The notes beneath the pieces were generated by a model. It saw only the letters and a list, made by a program, of their open reading frames with translations, was not told the origin of the DNA and ran no database searches. The position numbers were made by a program, and so were the translations under genes. Shown here one piece after another: positions 35,470-43,559 of a stretch of 64,000 nucleotides of DNA; the stretch's first letter is position 1; each line of letters opens with the position of its first letter. This DNA is from an uncultured Bacteroidia bacterium (lineage in GTDB: Bacteria > Bacteroidota > Bacteroidia > Bacteroidales > UBA932): the NCBI GenBank assembly GCA_902779765.1, contig CACZCQ010000002.1:62001-126000 (forward strand), given 5' to 3'.

Positions 35470-36828
35470 TCAAAAAATAAACAGTTTCAGCAGGAATATC
35501 TCGAACATGGCCGCAACACCTATGACGAAGGTCATCAGGGTCTGGGTACGGTATCCTTCCTTCACATCCAGTCCTCCGAACCTGGTAACCACCCAGAAAT
35601 AGGAATCGTTGGCGTGTGATACGGTCATCGCCCCTGCCCCGATCGCCATCACGGCCAGGGTGACTTCCACCGGGGTCACGAGTCCCAAAGCGGGAAGCAA
35701 AGGGGCCACCAGCCCGGCCGTCGTAGTGATCGCCACGGTCGATGAACCCTGGGCACTCTTGAGTATGGCGGCAAGCAGGAATGGGAATACTATGCCCATC
35801 ACCTGCAGCGTAGAAGCGTGTGATGTAATGTAGTTTACTAGGTCCGAAGTAGCAATCACCTTCCCTAGCACACCGCCGGCAGCCGTGACGAACAGGATGG
35901 GACCTACCGCCCTGAGCGTGTTGTCAGTCAGCTTGAAGAACATGTCCCCCTGGCCGGTGTGATGGAGCAGGATTATGGCAAGTATGGCACCTATCGCCAT
36001 CGCTATCATAGGAGTGCCCAGGAAGATGCAAAGGTCGGCTGCAAATCCATTCCACCTGGCCATCGATGCGACCGATGACAATGCCATCAGCAATATCGGG
36101 ACCATGATAGGAGCCAGCGAGAGACAGGCTGAGGGAAGCCTTCCGAATGACGACTTCAGCTCTTCATACGACAAGGCCTCCGCACCGTCCGAAGGGATGT
36201 CTGCGGACGGCACCTTACGTCCTATATGGCGGGCAAATATATAACCTGCGATTAAAGGAAAAATTGAACAGACTATACCCAATCCCATGACCATCAACAG
36301 GTTCTCTCCTATGCCAAGGGTTTGTGCAGCAGCAATGGGGCCAGGTGTCGGAGGGATGAAGACGTGGGAGATATAAAGTCCGCAAGACAGGCACATCGTC
36401 AAGGCAACGCTGGACACGCCGGTCCTCCTGGCCAGGGACTTGCGAACCGGATCGAGGATCACGAAACCACTGTCGCAGAACACCGGAACTGATACCACCC
36501 AGCCCATAAGCTCCAGGGCGAGTTCCGGGTGCTTCTCTCCTACCAGCCTGATGACGATGTCTGCCAGTTTGAGCGCGGCACCAGTCTTTTCCAGCACGGC
36601 TCCGATGAAAGCTCCGAACACGATCACGATACCTATGGAAGTGAAAGTGGCGGAGAAGCCGGAACCTATGACTCCAGGAATCTGCCTGATGGGTATTCCT
36701 GCAACGATGGCCAGCAGCAGTGACACTCCCATGATGCTGAAGAAAGGGTGCACCTTGAACCTGGAGATAAGCAGGATCATGGCCGAGATGGCCAGGACGA
36801 ATACGATGATGAAAGGTATGCCGGTCAT
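35470..36828 (-). CDS. GntP family permease (gluconate:H+ symporter type)
   Basis: A 452-residue inner-membrane protein with about 12 hydrophobic segments. GntP-family motifs: FKVHPFFSIMGVSLLLAI, the paired VFCDSGFVILDPVRKSLA, FIPPTPGPIAAAQTLG and the C-terminal SHANDSYFWVVTRFGG. It imports gluconate or a related sugar acid with protons. No gluconate kinase or dehydratase gene lies in the window. It sits seven bases after the lysoplasmalogenase-ALDH fusion and before GH16. Confidence 0.92.
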   Translation of the reverse strand: MTGIPFIIVFVLAISAMILLISRFKVHPFFSIMGVSLLLAIVAGIPIRQIPGVIGSGFSATFTSIGIVIVFGAFIGAVLEKTGAALKLADIVIRLVGEKHPELALELMGWVVSVPVFCDSGFVILDPVRKSLARRTGVSSVALTMCLSCGLYISHVFIPPTPGPIAAAQTLGIGENLLMVMGLGIVCSIFPLIAGYIFARHIGRKVPSADIPSDGAEALSYEELKSSFGRLPSACLSLAPIMVPILLMALSSVASMARWNGFAADLCIFLGTPMIAMAIGAILAIILLHHTGQGDMFFKLTDNTLRAVGPILFVTAAGGVLGKVIATSDLVNYITSHASTLQVMGIVFPFLLAAILKSAQGSSTVAITTTAGLVAPLLPALGLVTPVEVTLAVMAIGAGAMTVSHANDSYFWVVTRFGGLDVKEGYRTQTLMTFVIGVAAMFEIFLLKLFIF

Positions 36829-36835
36829 GGTATCT

Positions 36836-38986
36836 CTACTTGTAGAACCTCTTGATTATTCTGATCTTCCTGCCGTAGGGCGGTTTCAGGAGATCTATGT
36901 TAAGGCACGACGACTTTATCAGGACGGACTTCAGGTGCGAGAATGTCTCGAAGCCCGTCTTTCCGTGGTACGAACCCATGCCTGAATTCCCGACTCCGCC
37001 GAAAGGCAGGTTCTCATTGCCCAGATGCATCACGGTTTCATTGACGCAGCCTCCCCCGAAGGACACTTGCGAAAGGATGCTCCTGATAGCGGAGCGTTTC
37101 TTTGAGAATACATAGAGGGACAATGGCTTCTCCCCGGCCTCGACCTTGTCGATAACCTCGGTCTGAAGGTCCCTGAATACGATTACGGGCAGCACCGGAC
37201 CGAATATTTCTTCCAGCATCGAAGGGTCGTCCCAGCTGCAGTTGTCCAGTACCGTCGGAGATATGTAGTTGACCGATGGATCGGTGTAGCCTCCGATTAC
37301 CACTTTCGATGCATGACACCCGTCCGGCGGTACCTCGGCAAGCGAGGACAATGCCACCCTCGGCACTAGAGGGGGGACCGGAGCGGAGCAAGGCGAAGCG
37401 AGCGGTGGGGCCGAGCGCAGCGAGGCGTCCGAACTGCCGAGAGTACCGTCGGACGAAGCCATCCTATCAGAAGGGATAAGCGATGCGACGCGGTCGAAAT
37501 GGCGGCGGGTGGCCATGAGGGTCATCTCTTCCGGACGATGCGTGATATCACCGAAAAACCGGGATATGACATCCTTCATGGTCGATATGAACTCATCGTG
37601 GACACTTTCATGCACGAGAACATAGTCAGGGGCGACGCAGGTCTGCCCGGCATTCAGGAACTTGCCCTTGGCAATCCGCTCGCAGGCCAGGCGTACGTTC
37701 GCATCGGCGCACACGATGGCGGGGCTCTTACCCCCAAGCTCCAGCGTAACGGGAGTGAGATGCCTGGAAGCAGCCTCCATCACGATCTTTCCCACCCTCG
37801 GGCTACCGGTAAAGAATATATAGTCATACTTCCCGGACAGCATCTCTTCGTTCGGGACCGAATCATTAAGAACCTCTACTACATCCGGGCTGAATGCTCC
37901 GCGAAGCATTCCGGTGACCACAGATGAAACATTGGGCGTCTGCCTCGAGGGCTTGACGACAGCCGTGTTGCCTGCGGCCAGGGCTGCGGCAAGGGGAGCT
38001 ATGACAAGATGGAGAGGATAATTGAAAGGGCCTATCACCAGGACCTTGCCGTATGGTTCGGGGAATATCCGGCTCCTGGCCGGCCAAAGCACGAACGGGG
38101 TCGGTACGGCACGCGGTTCCATCCAGTCACGCAGATGGTTGAGAATGTGGTGGATGTCACTGTAGAGGAAACCGGTCTCGGTCGTATAGGTCTCGAACTC
38201 CCCTTTCCCGAAATCTTTCCTGAAGGCCTCGACAAACTCACTCTCGTGAGACTTGAGCGCATCCTCGAGGGCATATAGCCTCCTGACCCTGACTCCGTAT
38301 TCAGTATCGTTCAACTCATGGATCTCTTCTGCCAGCAGCAATAAGGAAACGATGAGCTGGGCAGCGATATAGGTCGACATCACGATGAAGCCTCTGCGGG
38401 GAATCAGGATGTCCGTAAAAACCCCGGTAGCGACCAGGACGTCAGAGAAAGCGAATACGGCGAAGCCCAGGGCAGTCAGATAATAGATCGGTTTCTTCCT
38501 GTCAATCGCCGCAACTATGCAGGCATGGATCAGGAAGGCGAAAGCGCAGGCATAGACCGAAACCGCGATGCGCATGGTGCCATCCAAAGGGAAACGGGAC
38601 GCCAGCACGAGCACGGCTGTGAGCAACGCGACGAACAGGAGCGTCGACAGGGTCCTGCCAGTGACCCCCTTGACCTTCCAGGGAGCCGGAAGGGTGCTGA
38701 AATAGAATACATGACCTGCCAGGAAAGCCAACATTCCTAAAAGGAAGCAAACGGTTCCCGGAAGCATCAGGAACACATCTCCCAACGCTCCGAAAAGCAG
38801 TGCGACGATAATGGTCGTCACCCTGCGGGTACGTATATCCCGGTCCTTGGCGACAATGAATACAGCGAGGGCGATCAACGGCATGAGCAAGGGTTTCGAC
38901 ACACCGGTCATCACCGGACTGCCCAACAACTGGCCGGCCAGGTTGACGGCAACCGGCAGCAGGAAGAGATATTTCAGATACTTCAT
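36836..38986 (-). CDS. Fusion of a YhhN/TMEM86-type lysoplasmalogenase and a class-3 aldehyde dehydrogenase, carrying a palindromic insert
   Basis: A single 716-residue frame. Residues 1-218 hold eight hydrophobic helices and match the YhhN family (GALGDVFLML with Asp70, GHVFYF, AFSDVLVATGVF, YIAAQLIVSLLLL). From about 222 the chain becomes an aldehyde dehydrogenase of the fatty-aldehyde class: PYGKVLVIGPFNYPLHL, FTGSPRVGK, catalytic Glu416 in LELGGKSP, nucleophile Cys450 in LNAGQTC, and NLPFGGVGNSGMG. The very N-terminal ALDH helix is shortened at the junction. With eight helices both ends should be cytosolic, so the dehydrogenase can reach NAD(P)+. Inference: cleaves lysoplasmalogen and oxidises the released aldehyde. 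Residues about 505-560 are foreign, from a repeat insertion in a loop. Confidence 0.85.
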   Translation of the reverse strand: MKYLKYLFLLPVAVNLAGQLLGSPVMTGVSKPLLMPLIALAVFIVAKDRDIRTRRVTTIIVALLFGALGDVFLMLPGTVCFLLGMLAFLAGHVFYFSTLPAPWKVKGVTGRTLSTLLFVALLTAVLVLASRFPLDGTMRIAVSVYACAFAFLIHACIVAAIDRKKPIYYLTALGFAVFAFSDVLVATGVFTDILIPRRGFIVMSTYIAAQLIVSLLLLAEEIHELNDTEYGVRVRRLYALEDALKSHESEFVEAFRKDFGKGEFETYTTETGFLYSDIHHILNHLRDWMEPRAVPTPFVLWPARSRIFPEPYGKVLVIGPFNYPLHLVIAPLAAALAAGNTAVVKPSRQTPNVSSVVTGMLRGAFSPDVVEVLNDSVPNEEMLSGKYDYIFFTGSPRVGKIVMEAASRHLTPVTLELGGKSPAIVCADANVRLACERIAKGKFLNAGQTCVAPDYVLVHESVHDEFISTMKDVISRFFGDITHRPEEMTLMATRRHFDRVASLIPSDRMASSDGTLGSSDASLRSAPPLASPCSAPVPPLVPRVALSSLAEVPPDGCHASKVVIGGYTDPSVNYISPTVLDNCSWDDPSMLEEIFGPVLPVIVFRDLQTEVIDKVEAGEKPLSLYVFSKKRSAIRSILSQVSFGGGCVNETVMHLGNENLPFGGVGNSGMGSYHGKTGFETFSHLKSVLIKSSCLNIDLLKPPYGRKIRIIKRFYK
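37322..37454 (+). repeat. Palindromic repeat element, copy 2, in frame inside the aldehyde dehydrogenase gene
   Basis: Terminal inverted repeat 37322-37339 against 37436-37454 (one mismatch and one gap). The core 37352-37412 matches the repeat at 172-236 with only a few small differences. On the minus strand it is translated as a Pro/Ser/Ala-rich stretch between SLI and KVVIGG of the dehydrogenase, where homologues have only a few residues. It keeps the reading frame. The terminal arms differ from those of copy 1, so arms and core may have separate histories. Confidence 0.82.
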
Positions 38987-38992
38987 GCCGTA

Positions 38993-39568
38993 CTATGAGT
39001 ATTGGGAGGATAACAGCTCTTCTATCACCTTCGGGAAGTGTTCCATTTCAAGGACATGCTCCTTGGCGGCAATGTCGTCAGGGGTGTCATCAGGGTCCAG
39101 AGGAGTGCTGAACTGGGCGATGATACCGCCGCCGTCAACGTCCGGGCTAACCCAATGGACCGTCATTCCTGTCACGGTCTCCCCTGCCTCCTTGACTGCC
39201 TCGTGGACATGGTGGCCGTACATCCCGATCCCTCCGAACTTAGGCAAGAGGGCGGGATGGAGGTTGATCATCCTGTGGTCATATTCATGGATGAGGAAAT
39301 CGGGAATGACGAGGAGGAATCCGGCGAGGACAATGAAATCGACCGAAAACTCCCTCAACAAAGGAAGGATTACGTCGGGATCGTTGAGCCCGGCCTTCCT
39401 TACCACCCTCACCGGCACTCCGAGACGTTCCGCCTTCTCTATCGCACCCACTCCGGGCTTGTTGCTGATGACAAGCACGGGACGGGCCACGTCGGAACCG
39501 TTGAAATACTTGATTATGTTTTCGCAATTGGTGCCCCCTCCGGACACGAATATCGCCATGTTGATCAT
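38993..39568 (-). CDS. purN: Phosphoribosylglycinamide formyltransferase
   Basis: A 191-residue enzyme of purine synthesis using 10-formyl-THF to formylate GAR. The PRPP/phosphate loop VSGGGTNCENII, the catalytic HPALLPKFGG and the VHWVSPDVDGGGIIAQ segment with the active Asp are present; the catalytic Asn sits in the IVLAGFLLVIP region. Two ATGs are possible (39568 and 39559); the shorter start gives the more usual MAIFVSGGG beginning. It lies between the MscS and fusion genes with gaps of only a few bases. Confidence 0.93.
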   Translation of the reverse strand: MINMAIFVSGGGTNCENIIKYFNGSDVARPVLVISNKPGVGAIEKAERLGVPVRVVRKAGLNDPDVILPLLREFSVDFIVLAGFLLVIPDFLIHEYDHRMINLHPALLPKFGGIGMYGHHVHEAVKEAGETVTGMTVHWVSPDVDGGGIIAQFSTPLDPDDTPDDIAAKEHVLEMEHFPKVIEELLSSQYS

Positions 39569-39571
39569 AAA

Positions 39572-42244
39572 CTACTCGGATTTGGGTGTTTCAGGAACCT
39601 GTTTGATATGGACGTCCCTCTGCGGGAACGGTATCTCTATTCCGTTATCTGCGAGCGCCTTGTAGATCAGCTCATTCGCCTTCGAGAGGAAGAGATAGCG
39701 CTGGTCCACGAGGACGAACTGCTTGACGATGAGATCCAGGCTGCTGTCCCCGAAACCGTCCAGGACTATCTGGATGCCATACCCAGGCTTCACCACTTCA
39801 CGGCCGAACTTGTCCGGCTTGCAGAGAGGTTTCATGGCTTTCAGGATGACCTTGCGGGCGATTTCCACATCGGTACCGTAGGCGACGCCTACCTTCAAAG
39901 GAATATACTCATAGGAATCGCTGCGCGTGAGATTCTTGAATGTCTTGGAGAACAGGGTGCTGTTCGGGAAGGCAATCAAGCTGCCGTCAACCGCCCTGAT
40001 GGTCGTAGTCTGGTAGCTGATGTTGTCCACGGTACCACGGATTCCGTCGCACTCGATGATATCCCCGCCGCGGAGCCTTCCGGACATAAGCTGGATCCCG
40101 TAGAAGAAATTGTTGAGTATATCCTTCATGGCGAATCCAAGACCGGCGGCCAGGCCGGTGGCGATCATGGACATCGACTTGGTCGGAACATTGAGCAGGC
40201 CGATAAGGGAAATGATGTACACTCCCCATACGACGAGCCAGATAACGTTGTTGGCAAGGGTTAGGTTGACCTCGTTCTCCCTGAGGAGACCCGTGGCCGA
40301 CTTGCTGATCTTCGTGCGAACCTTGTAGATGCGGTACAGGGACTTGGCAAGATACTCGATGAACCGGAAAATGAAGAAGAGTCCGACGGCTACGAGTATC
40401 TTATACAGGGACAGGCTGATAAAAGTGGTGTTCAGGAATGGAGACATGATCGCCTGCTTGCAGATCTGGGTAAGGTCGAACACCCTCGATGCCAGGAATA
40501 TGCATAACGGGATCGACAGCAGGACCAGCAAGGGGATAAGGACCATGTCCAGGAAATCATAAAGCCAGGTTACAAGGATGTAGTTGCCCTTGTCGTTCCC
40601 GACTATTTCGGAAATATGGTTGAGCTTGTAGGCCCTGACAAGCTTGTCGACCTTAGTGCGGCGGTACTTCCCTACCAGGTTCCTGACGGCCAGTATGAAC
40701 TGAAGTACGGTAAGCTGGAATATCCACCAGATGTAGAGCTGGAGTCCCATCAGGACATATCCGCAGCAGGACAGGATGAGCGTAAGGACTGTGACCACAA
40801 GCGAGGCGACCGCGAGATTCCTGTCCACGCCAGGAACCTTTGTGAAGTTGTTGCGGTATGCGATCAACTGCCAAATCCCGAATCCTATCAACAAAGGAGG
40901 GAATATCAGGTTGATCAGGCTGTTCGGTATGAATATGATCCTGAATGCGATGATCAGCAGACCCATCAGCAAAACCGGAGTATAGATCCTGAATCCGTTG
41001 TCGATCTGGGCTCCCGTACAACGTATCAGGAGTGACACCATGATTGCAATCAGAAGCAAGCAGAATTCCACGAGCAGGGAGGACGCCATTACGAAGAAGT
41101 GTGTCGCAATCCTGGGGTGCAGCCTTGCCAGCATCAGAAGCAGGACGAAAACGATCACCGAGAACAGGATAATTACCGAGAACTCACGGTTGACGAAACC
41201 CTCATTCTTGAAGGCCCCGACCTTGCGTTTAAGGGACTTTACTGCAGCAAGACCGATCAATGCCGCCAGGGCAAGGTAGACGAGGATAATGAAAGAGAAT
41301 CCCAGTACGATCGGGCCTCTCCACTCGCTGTGGACCTTGTCGTCGAAGTAGTCACGACCGTATTTATCCTTGAAATCCGTAACAGTCCTCCTGACAGATG
41401 ACCTCATGTGCGTAAGGACATACCAGTAGTTCCTCTGGCCCTCCACGAAAATCTTCTTCTGCACGAGCTTGTACCTTTCCTGGGCATAGTCATACGCCTC
41501 CTTAAGGCGGGCGTCGGTCGTGGCGTAATGCTCATTGTCCTCGATCATGTGGTCGCGGATATCGGTGAACATCTTGAGCATCTTTGAGGCATAGAATACG
41601 CAGCTGTCCCTGTCCACCATAGAAAGGCTGTCCAGTTGGAAATCAATATGATGGTCATGTTCCTCGCCGTCCTCGTGCCCGTGATCGTGGCCGGCATGGT
41701 CCGGATCATCGGCATGCTCCATAGCATAAGAGATGTTCGGCAGGGCCTTGAGCTGGAATGTATATGCCAGCAAGTCTACGAACGATGGGGCAGCCAGGCT
41801 GTCGGATGGATCGTTCTGCTCCGGCGGCAGGTTTTTGAGTGCCCTTACCAGGCGGTCGTACCTGTCTATCTCGACATCGAAGTAGGAGATTATGTTGTCG
41901 TAGGGCATCCTTTTCTGCGTGAAGCCATGGTACTGGTCGGTAACCTGCTGCAACGCATAGGTGAGGTCGAAGGTAAAATCCTGCTTCTGCGAATAGAGCA
42001 TGAGCGAGAGCTCGTTGCAGCTGTTCACCAGCCTGATGAGTTCCTCATGCTGCCTCTCGTCCTGTTTCTCGTAGGCCAGCTGGTTCCTCGCCATCTGGCT
42101 GTACGCCTTGGACAACTCGTATCTCAGGACCTGGAGTGTCTGGGCAAGGTCTTTCTCGGTGAAGACAGCCCAGGACCTGTTCATGGGGATGAACAGGAGG
42201 AACAGCGTCAACAGGAAAGGAAGTATCTTTCTATTCTTGAACAT
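39572..42244 (-). CDS. Large mechanosensitive channel (MscS family) with a His-rich periplasmic segment
   Basis: An 890-residue protein. A signal peptide (ending RSWA, about residue 26) leads into a periplasmic domain of about 290 residues with coiled-coil-like helices. Residues 177-199 are packed with His, Asp and Glu (HADDPDHAGHDHGHEDG then EEHDHH). About ten membrane helices follow, and the MscS pore and beta domain lies at about 640-800 (GLAAGLGFAMKDILNNFFYG, RLRGGDIIECDGIRGTVDNI). It would release solutes on osmotic downshock; long N-terminal extensions occur in MscK/YbdG-like members. The first 14 bases overlap the M23 gene. Confidence 0.9.
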   Translation of the reverse strand: MFKNRKILPFLLTLFLLFIPMNRSWAVFTEKDLAQTLQVLRYELSKAYSQMARNQLAYEKQDERQHEELIRLVNSCNELSLMLYSQKQDFTFDLTYALQQVTDQYHGFTQKRMPYDNIISYFDVEIDRYDRLVRALKNLPPEQNDPSDSLAAPSFVDLLAYTFQLKALPNISYAMEHADDPDHAGHDHGHEDGEEHDHHIDFQLDSLSMVDRDSCVFYASKMLKMFTDIRDHMIEDNEHYATTDARLKEAYDYAQERYKLVQKKIFVEGQRNYWYVLTHMRSSVRRTVTDFKDKYGRDYFDDKVHSEWRGPIVLGFSFIILVYLALAALIGLAAVKSLKRKVGAFKNEGFVNREFSVIILFSVIVFVLLLMLARLHPRIATHFFVMASSLLVEFCLLLIAIMVSLLIRCTGAQIDNGFRIYTPVLLMGLLIIAFRIIFIPNSLINLIFPPLLIGFGIWQLIAYRNNFTKVPGVDRNLAVASLVVTVLTLILSCCGYVLMGLQLYIWWIFQLTVLQFILAVRNLVGKYRRTKVDKLVRAYKLNHISEIVGNDKGNYILVTWLYDFLDMVLIPLLVLLSIPLCIFLASRVFDLTQICKQAIMSPFLNTTFISLSLYKILVAVGLFFIFRFIEYLAKSLYRIYKVRTKISKSATGLLRENEVNLTLANNVIWLVVWGVYIISLIGLLNVPTKSMSMIATGLAAGLGFAMKDILNNFFYGIQLMSGRLRGGDIIECDGIRGTVDNISYQTTTIRAVDGSLIAFPNSTLFSKTFKNLTRSDSYEYIPLKVGVAYGTDVEIARKVILKAMKPLCKPDKFGREVVKPGYGIQIVLDGFGDSSLDLIVKQFVLVDQRYLFLSKANELIYKALADNGIEIPFPQRDVHIKQVPETPKSE

Positions 42245-43475
42245 AATTCTGATGTGTTGTCAACGAATCGATAATATGCTTGTAAACCCTGAAGGTCGAA
42301 TCAAGTGCAGGTAGGTTTTCGGGGCGCAGCGGATCGGCAGACGGGGATTCCAGTTTCAATGGATTGACCGGTGTCCCGTCCTTCCAGACACGGAAATCAA
42401 GATGAGGCCCTGTAGCGACCCCGGTAGAGCCTACATATCCTATCACATCGCCCTGGTGGACCCTTGCTCCTTCCCTGATTCCATTTGCGTAACGGGACAG
42501 GTGCATATAGGATGTGGTATAGGATGAATTGTGCCGTATCTTGACGGTCTTTCCTCCCCCGTTGGTCCATCCGGCGCTCAGTACGGTGCCGTCACCGATC
42601 GTCATGACAGGCGTTCCGGTAGGAGCGGCATAGTCCACTGCCGTATGTGGCTTGACCTTGCCCGAAACTGGATGCTTGCGACGATATGAAAAACCTGAAC
42701 TGATCCTCGTGAACTTGAGCGGAGCCTTGAGGAATGCCTTCCTCAAGCTCTCGCCATCCTGCTTCCAGTAGATATTGCCCCCGTCTCCCTGATCGAACAT
42801 GATCGCCGGAACCATCGTGTCGCCGCTTATGAATTCAGCATAATAGATGGTGTCTATGGAGATAACCTCTCCTTCACAACTGCTTTTCTTGTAGAGGCTC
42901 TTGAAACGGTCCCCTTCCTGAAGGGCGAAGAAATCGACCGACCATGCATAAATCTCCGACAGGGAGACTATGAGGAATGGCGGTGCTCCCGCCGCTGCCA
43001 TGTCATTCCACAGGGAGGAATGAATAGTTACATCCGAGTACTCGAGAGTGGTCTCCACGGGTCTGGAGTATTTCCAGACGGCCAGTGAATCGGCCGTCCT
43101 GAATACTGTCCTGTGGATCTTGTCATGTTCATAGACGACATACTTCGGGACCGTGCCGTCTCCGTCATAATACGCGTCGATACCGTTACCGGCCCTCATC
43201 TTCCGAACATCGAATACGGAATCGCAGGCCTGGGACAGCAGAAATGCCGATTCATGGTCCATTCCAAGCCTGGTCATCAATGCGGAGAAGGTCTCCCCTT
43301 CCCTGACATTCTCACGGACGACCCTCAGGGAATCGTGCCGGAAACCCTCCGGAGGAAGGACCGCCTGGGGCGTTTCAGCAGGCTCTGCGGCCGGTTTAGT
43401 CCGGCAGCCGGGAAAGGCCACAGGAAGGATGAATGCACATAAAACAAAAAGATATTCAAAAATCTTTTTTGCCAT
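42231..43475 (-). CDS. M23 family metallopeptidase lipoprotein (peptidoglycan endopeptidase)
   Basis: About 414 residues from the ATG at 43475, chosen because MAKKIFEYLFVLCAF begins a lipoprotein signal with lipobox AFPGC; the frame is open further upstream but crosses the promoter. A LysM-like or OapA-like region (about 60-120, with EGETFSALMTRLGM) precedes the M23 domain: HTAVDYAAPTGTPVMTIGDG with the His and Asp zinc ligands, YMHLSRYANGIREGARVHQGDVIGYVGSTGVATGPHLDFRV split over the rest. It cuts peptide cross-links in the periplasm. First gene of the run down to GH16. Confidence 0.92.
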   Translation of the reverse strand: MAKKIFEYLFVLCAFILPVAFPGCRTKPAAEPAETPQAVLPPEGFRHDSLRVVRENVREGETFSALMTRLGMDHESAFLLSQACDSVFDVRKMRAGNGIDAYYDGDGTVPKYVVYEHDKIHRTVFRTADSLAVWKYSRPVETTLEYSDVTIHSSLWNDMAAAGAPPFLIVSLSEIYAWSVDFFALQEGDRFKSLYKKSSCEGEVISIDTIYYAEFISGDTMVPAIMFDQGDGGNIYWKQDGESLRKAFLKAPLKFTRISSGFSYRRKHPVSGKVKPHTAVDYAAPTGTPVMTIGDGTVLSAGWTNGGGKTVKIRHNSSYTTSYMHLSRYANGIREGARVHQGDVIGYVGSTGVATGPHLDFRVWKDGTPVNPLKLESPSADPLRPENLPALDSTFRVYKHIIDSLTTHQNYVQE

Positions 43476-43480
43476 AAACG

Positions 43481-43488
43481 CAAATTTA
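43481..43488 (-). promoter_or_regulatory. Promoter -7 element TAAATTTG directly upstream of the M23 gene
   Basis: A perfect TAnnTTTG box on the minus strand ends five bases before the ATG at 43475. Since transcription normally starts about five to seven bases past this box, the transcript would begin at or next to the start codon. No -33 motif at the standard distance was seen. Confidence 0.5.
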
Positions 43489-43559
43489 ATAAAAACCCCC
43501 GCCAAGTAGAAGGTAAGGGCGAAAAAAACTCTCAACTTAGCGTCAAACCTGCAAGAATC

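Noticed and set aside
39038-40264. A 408-codon open frame on the + strand across purN and mscS
   Set aside because: Both genes on the other strand have full family motifs; the + strand translation has none.
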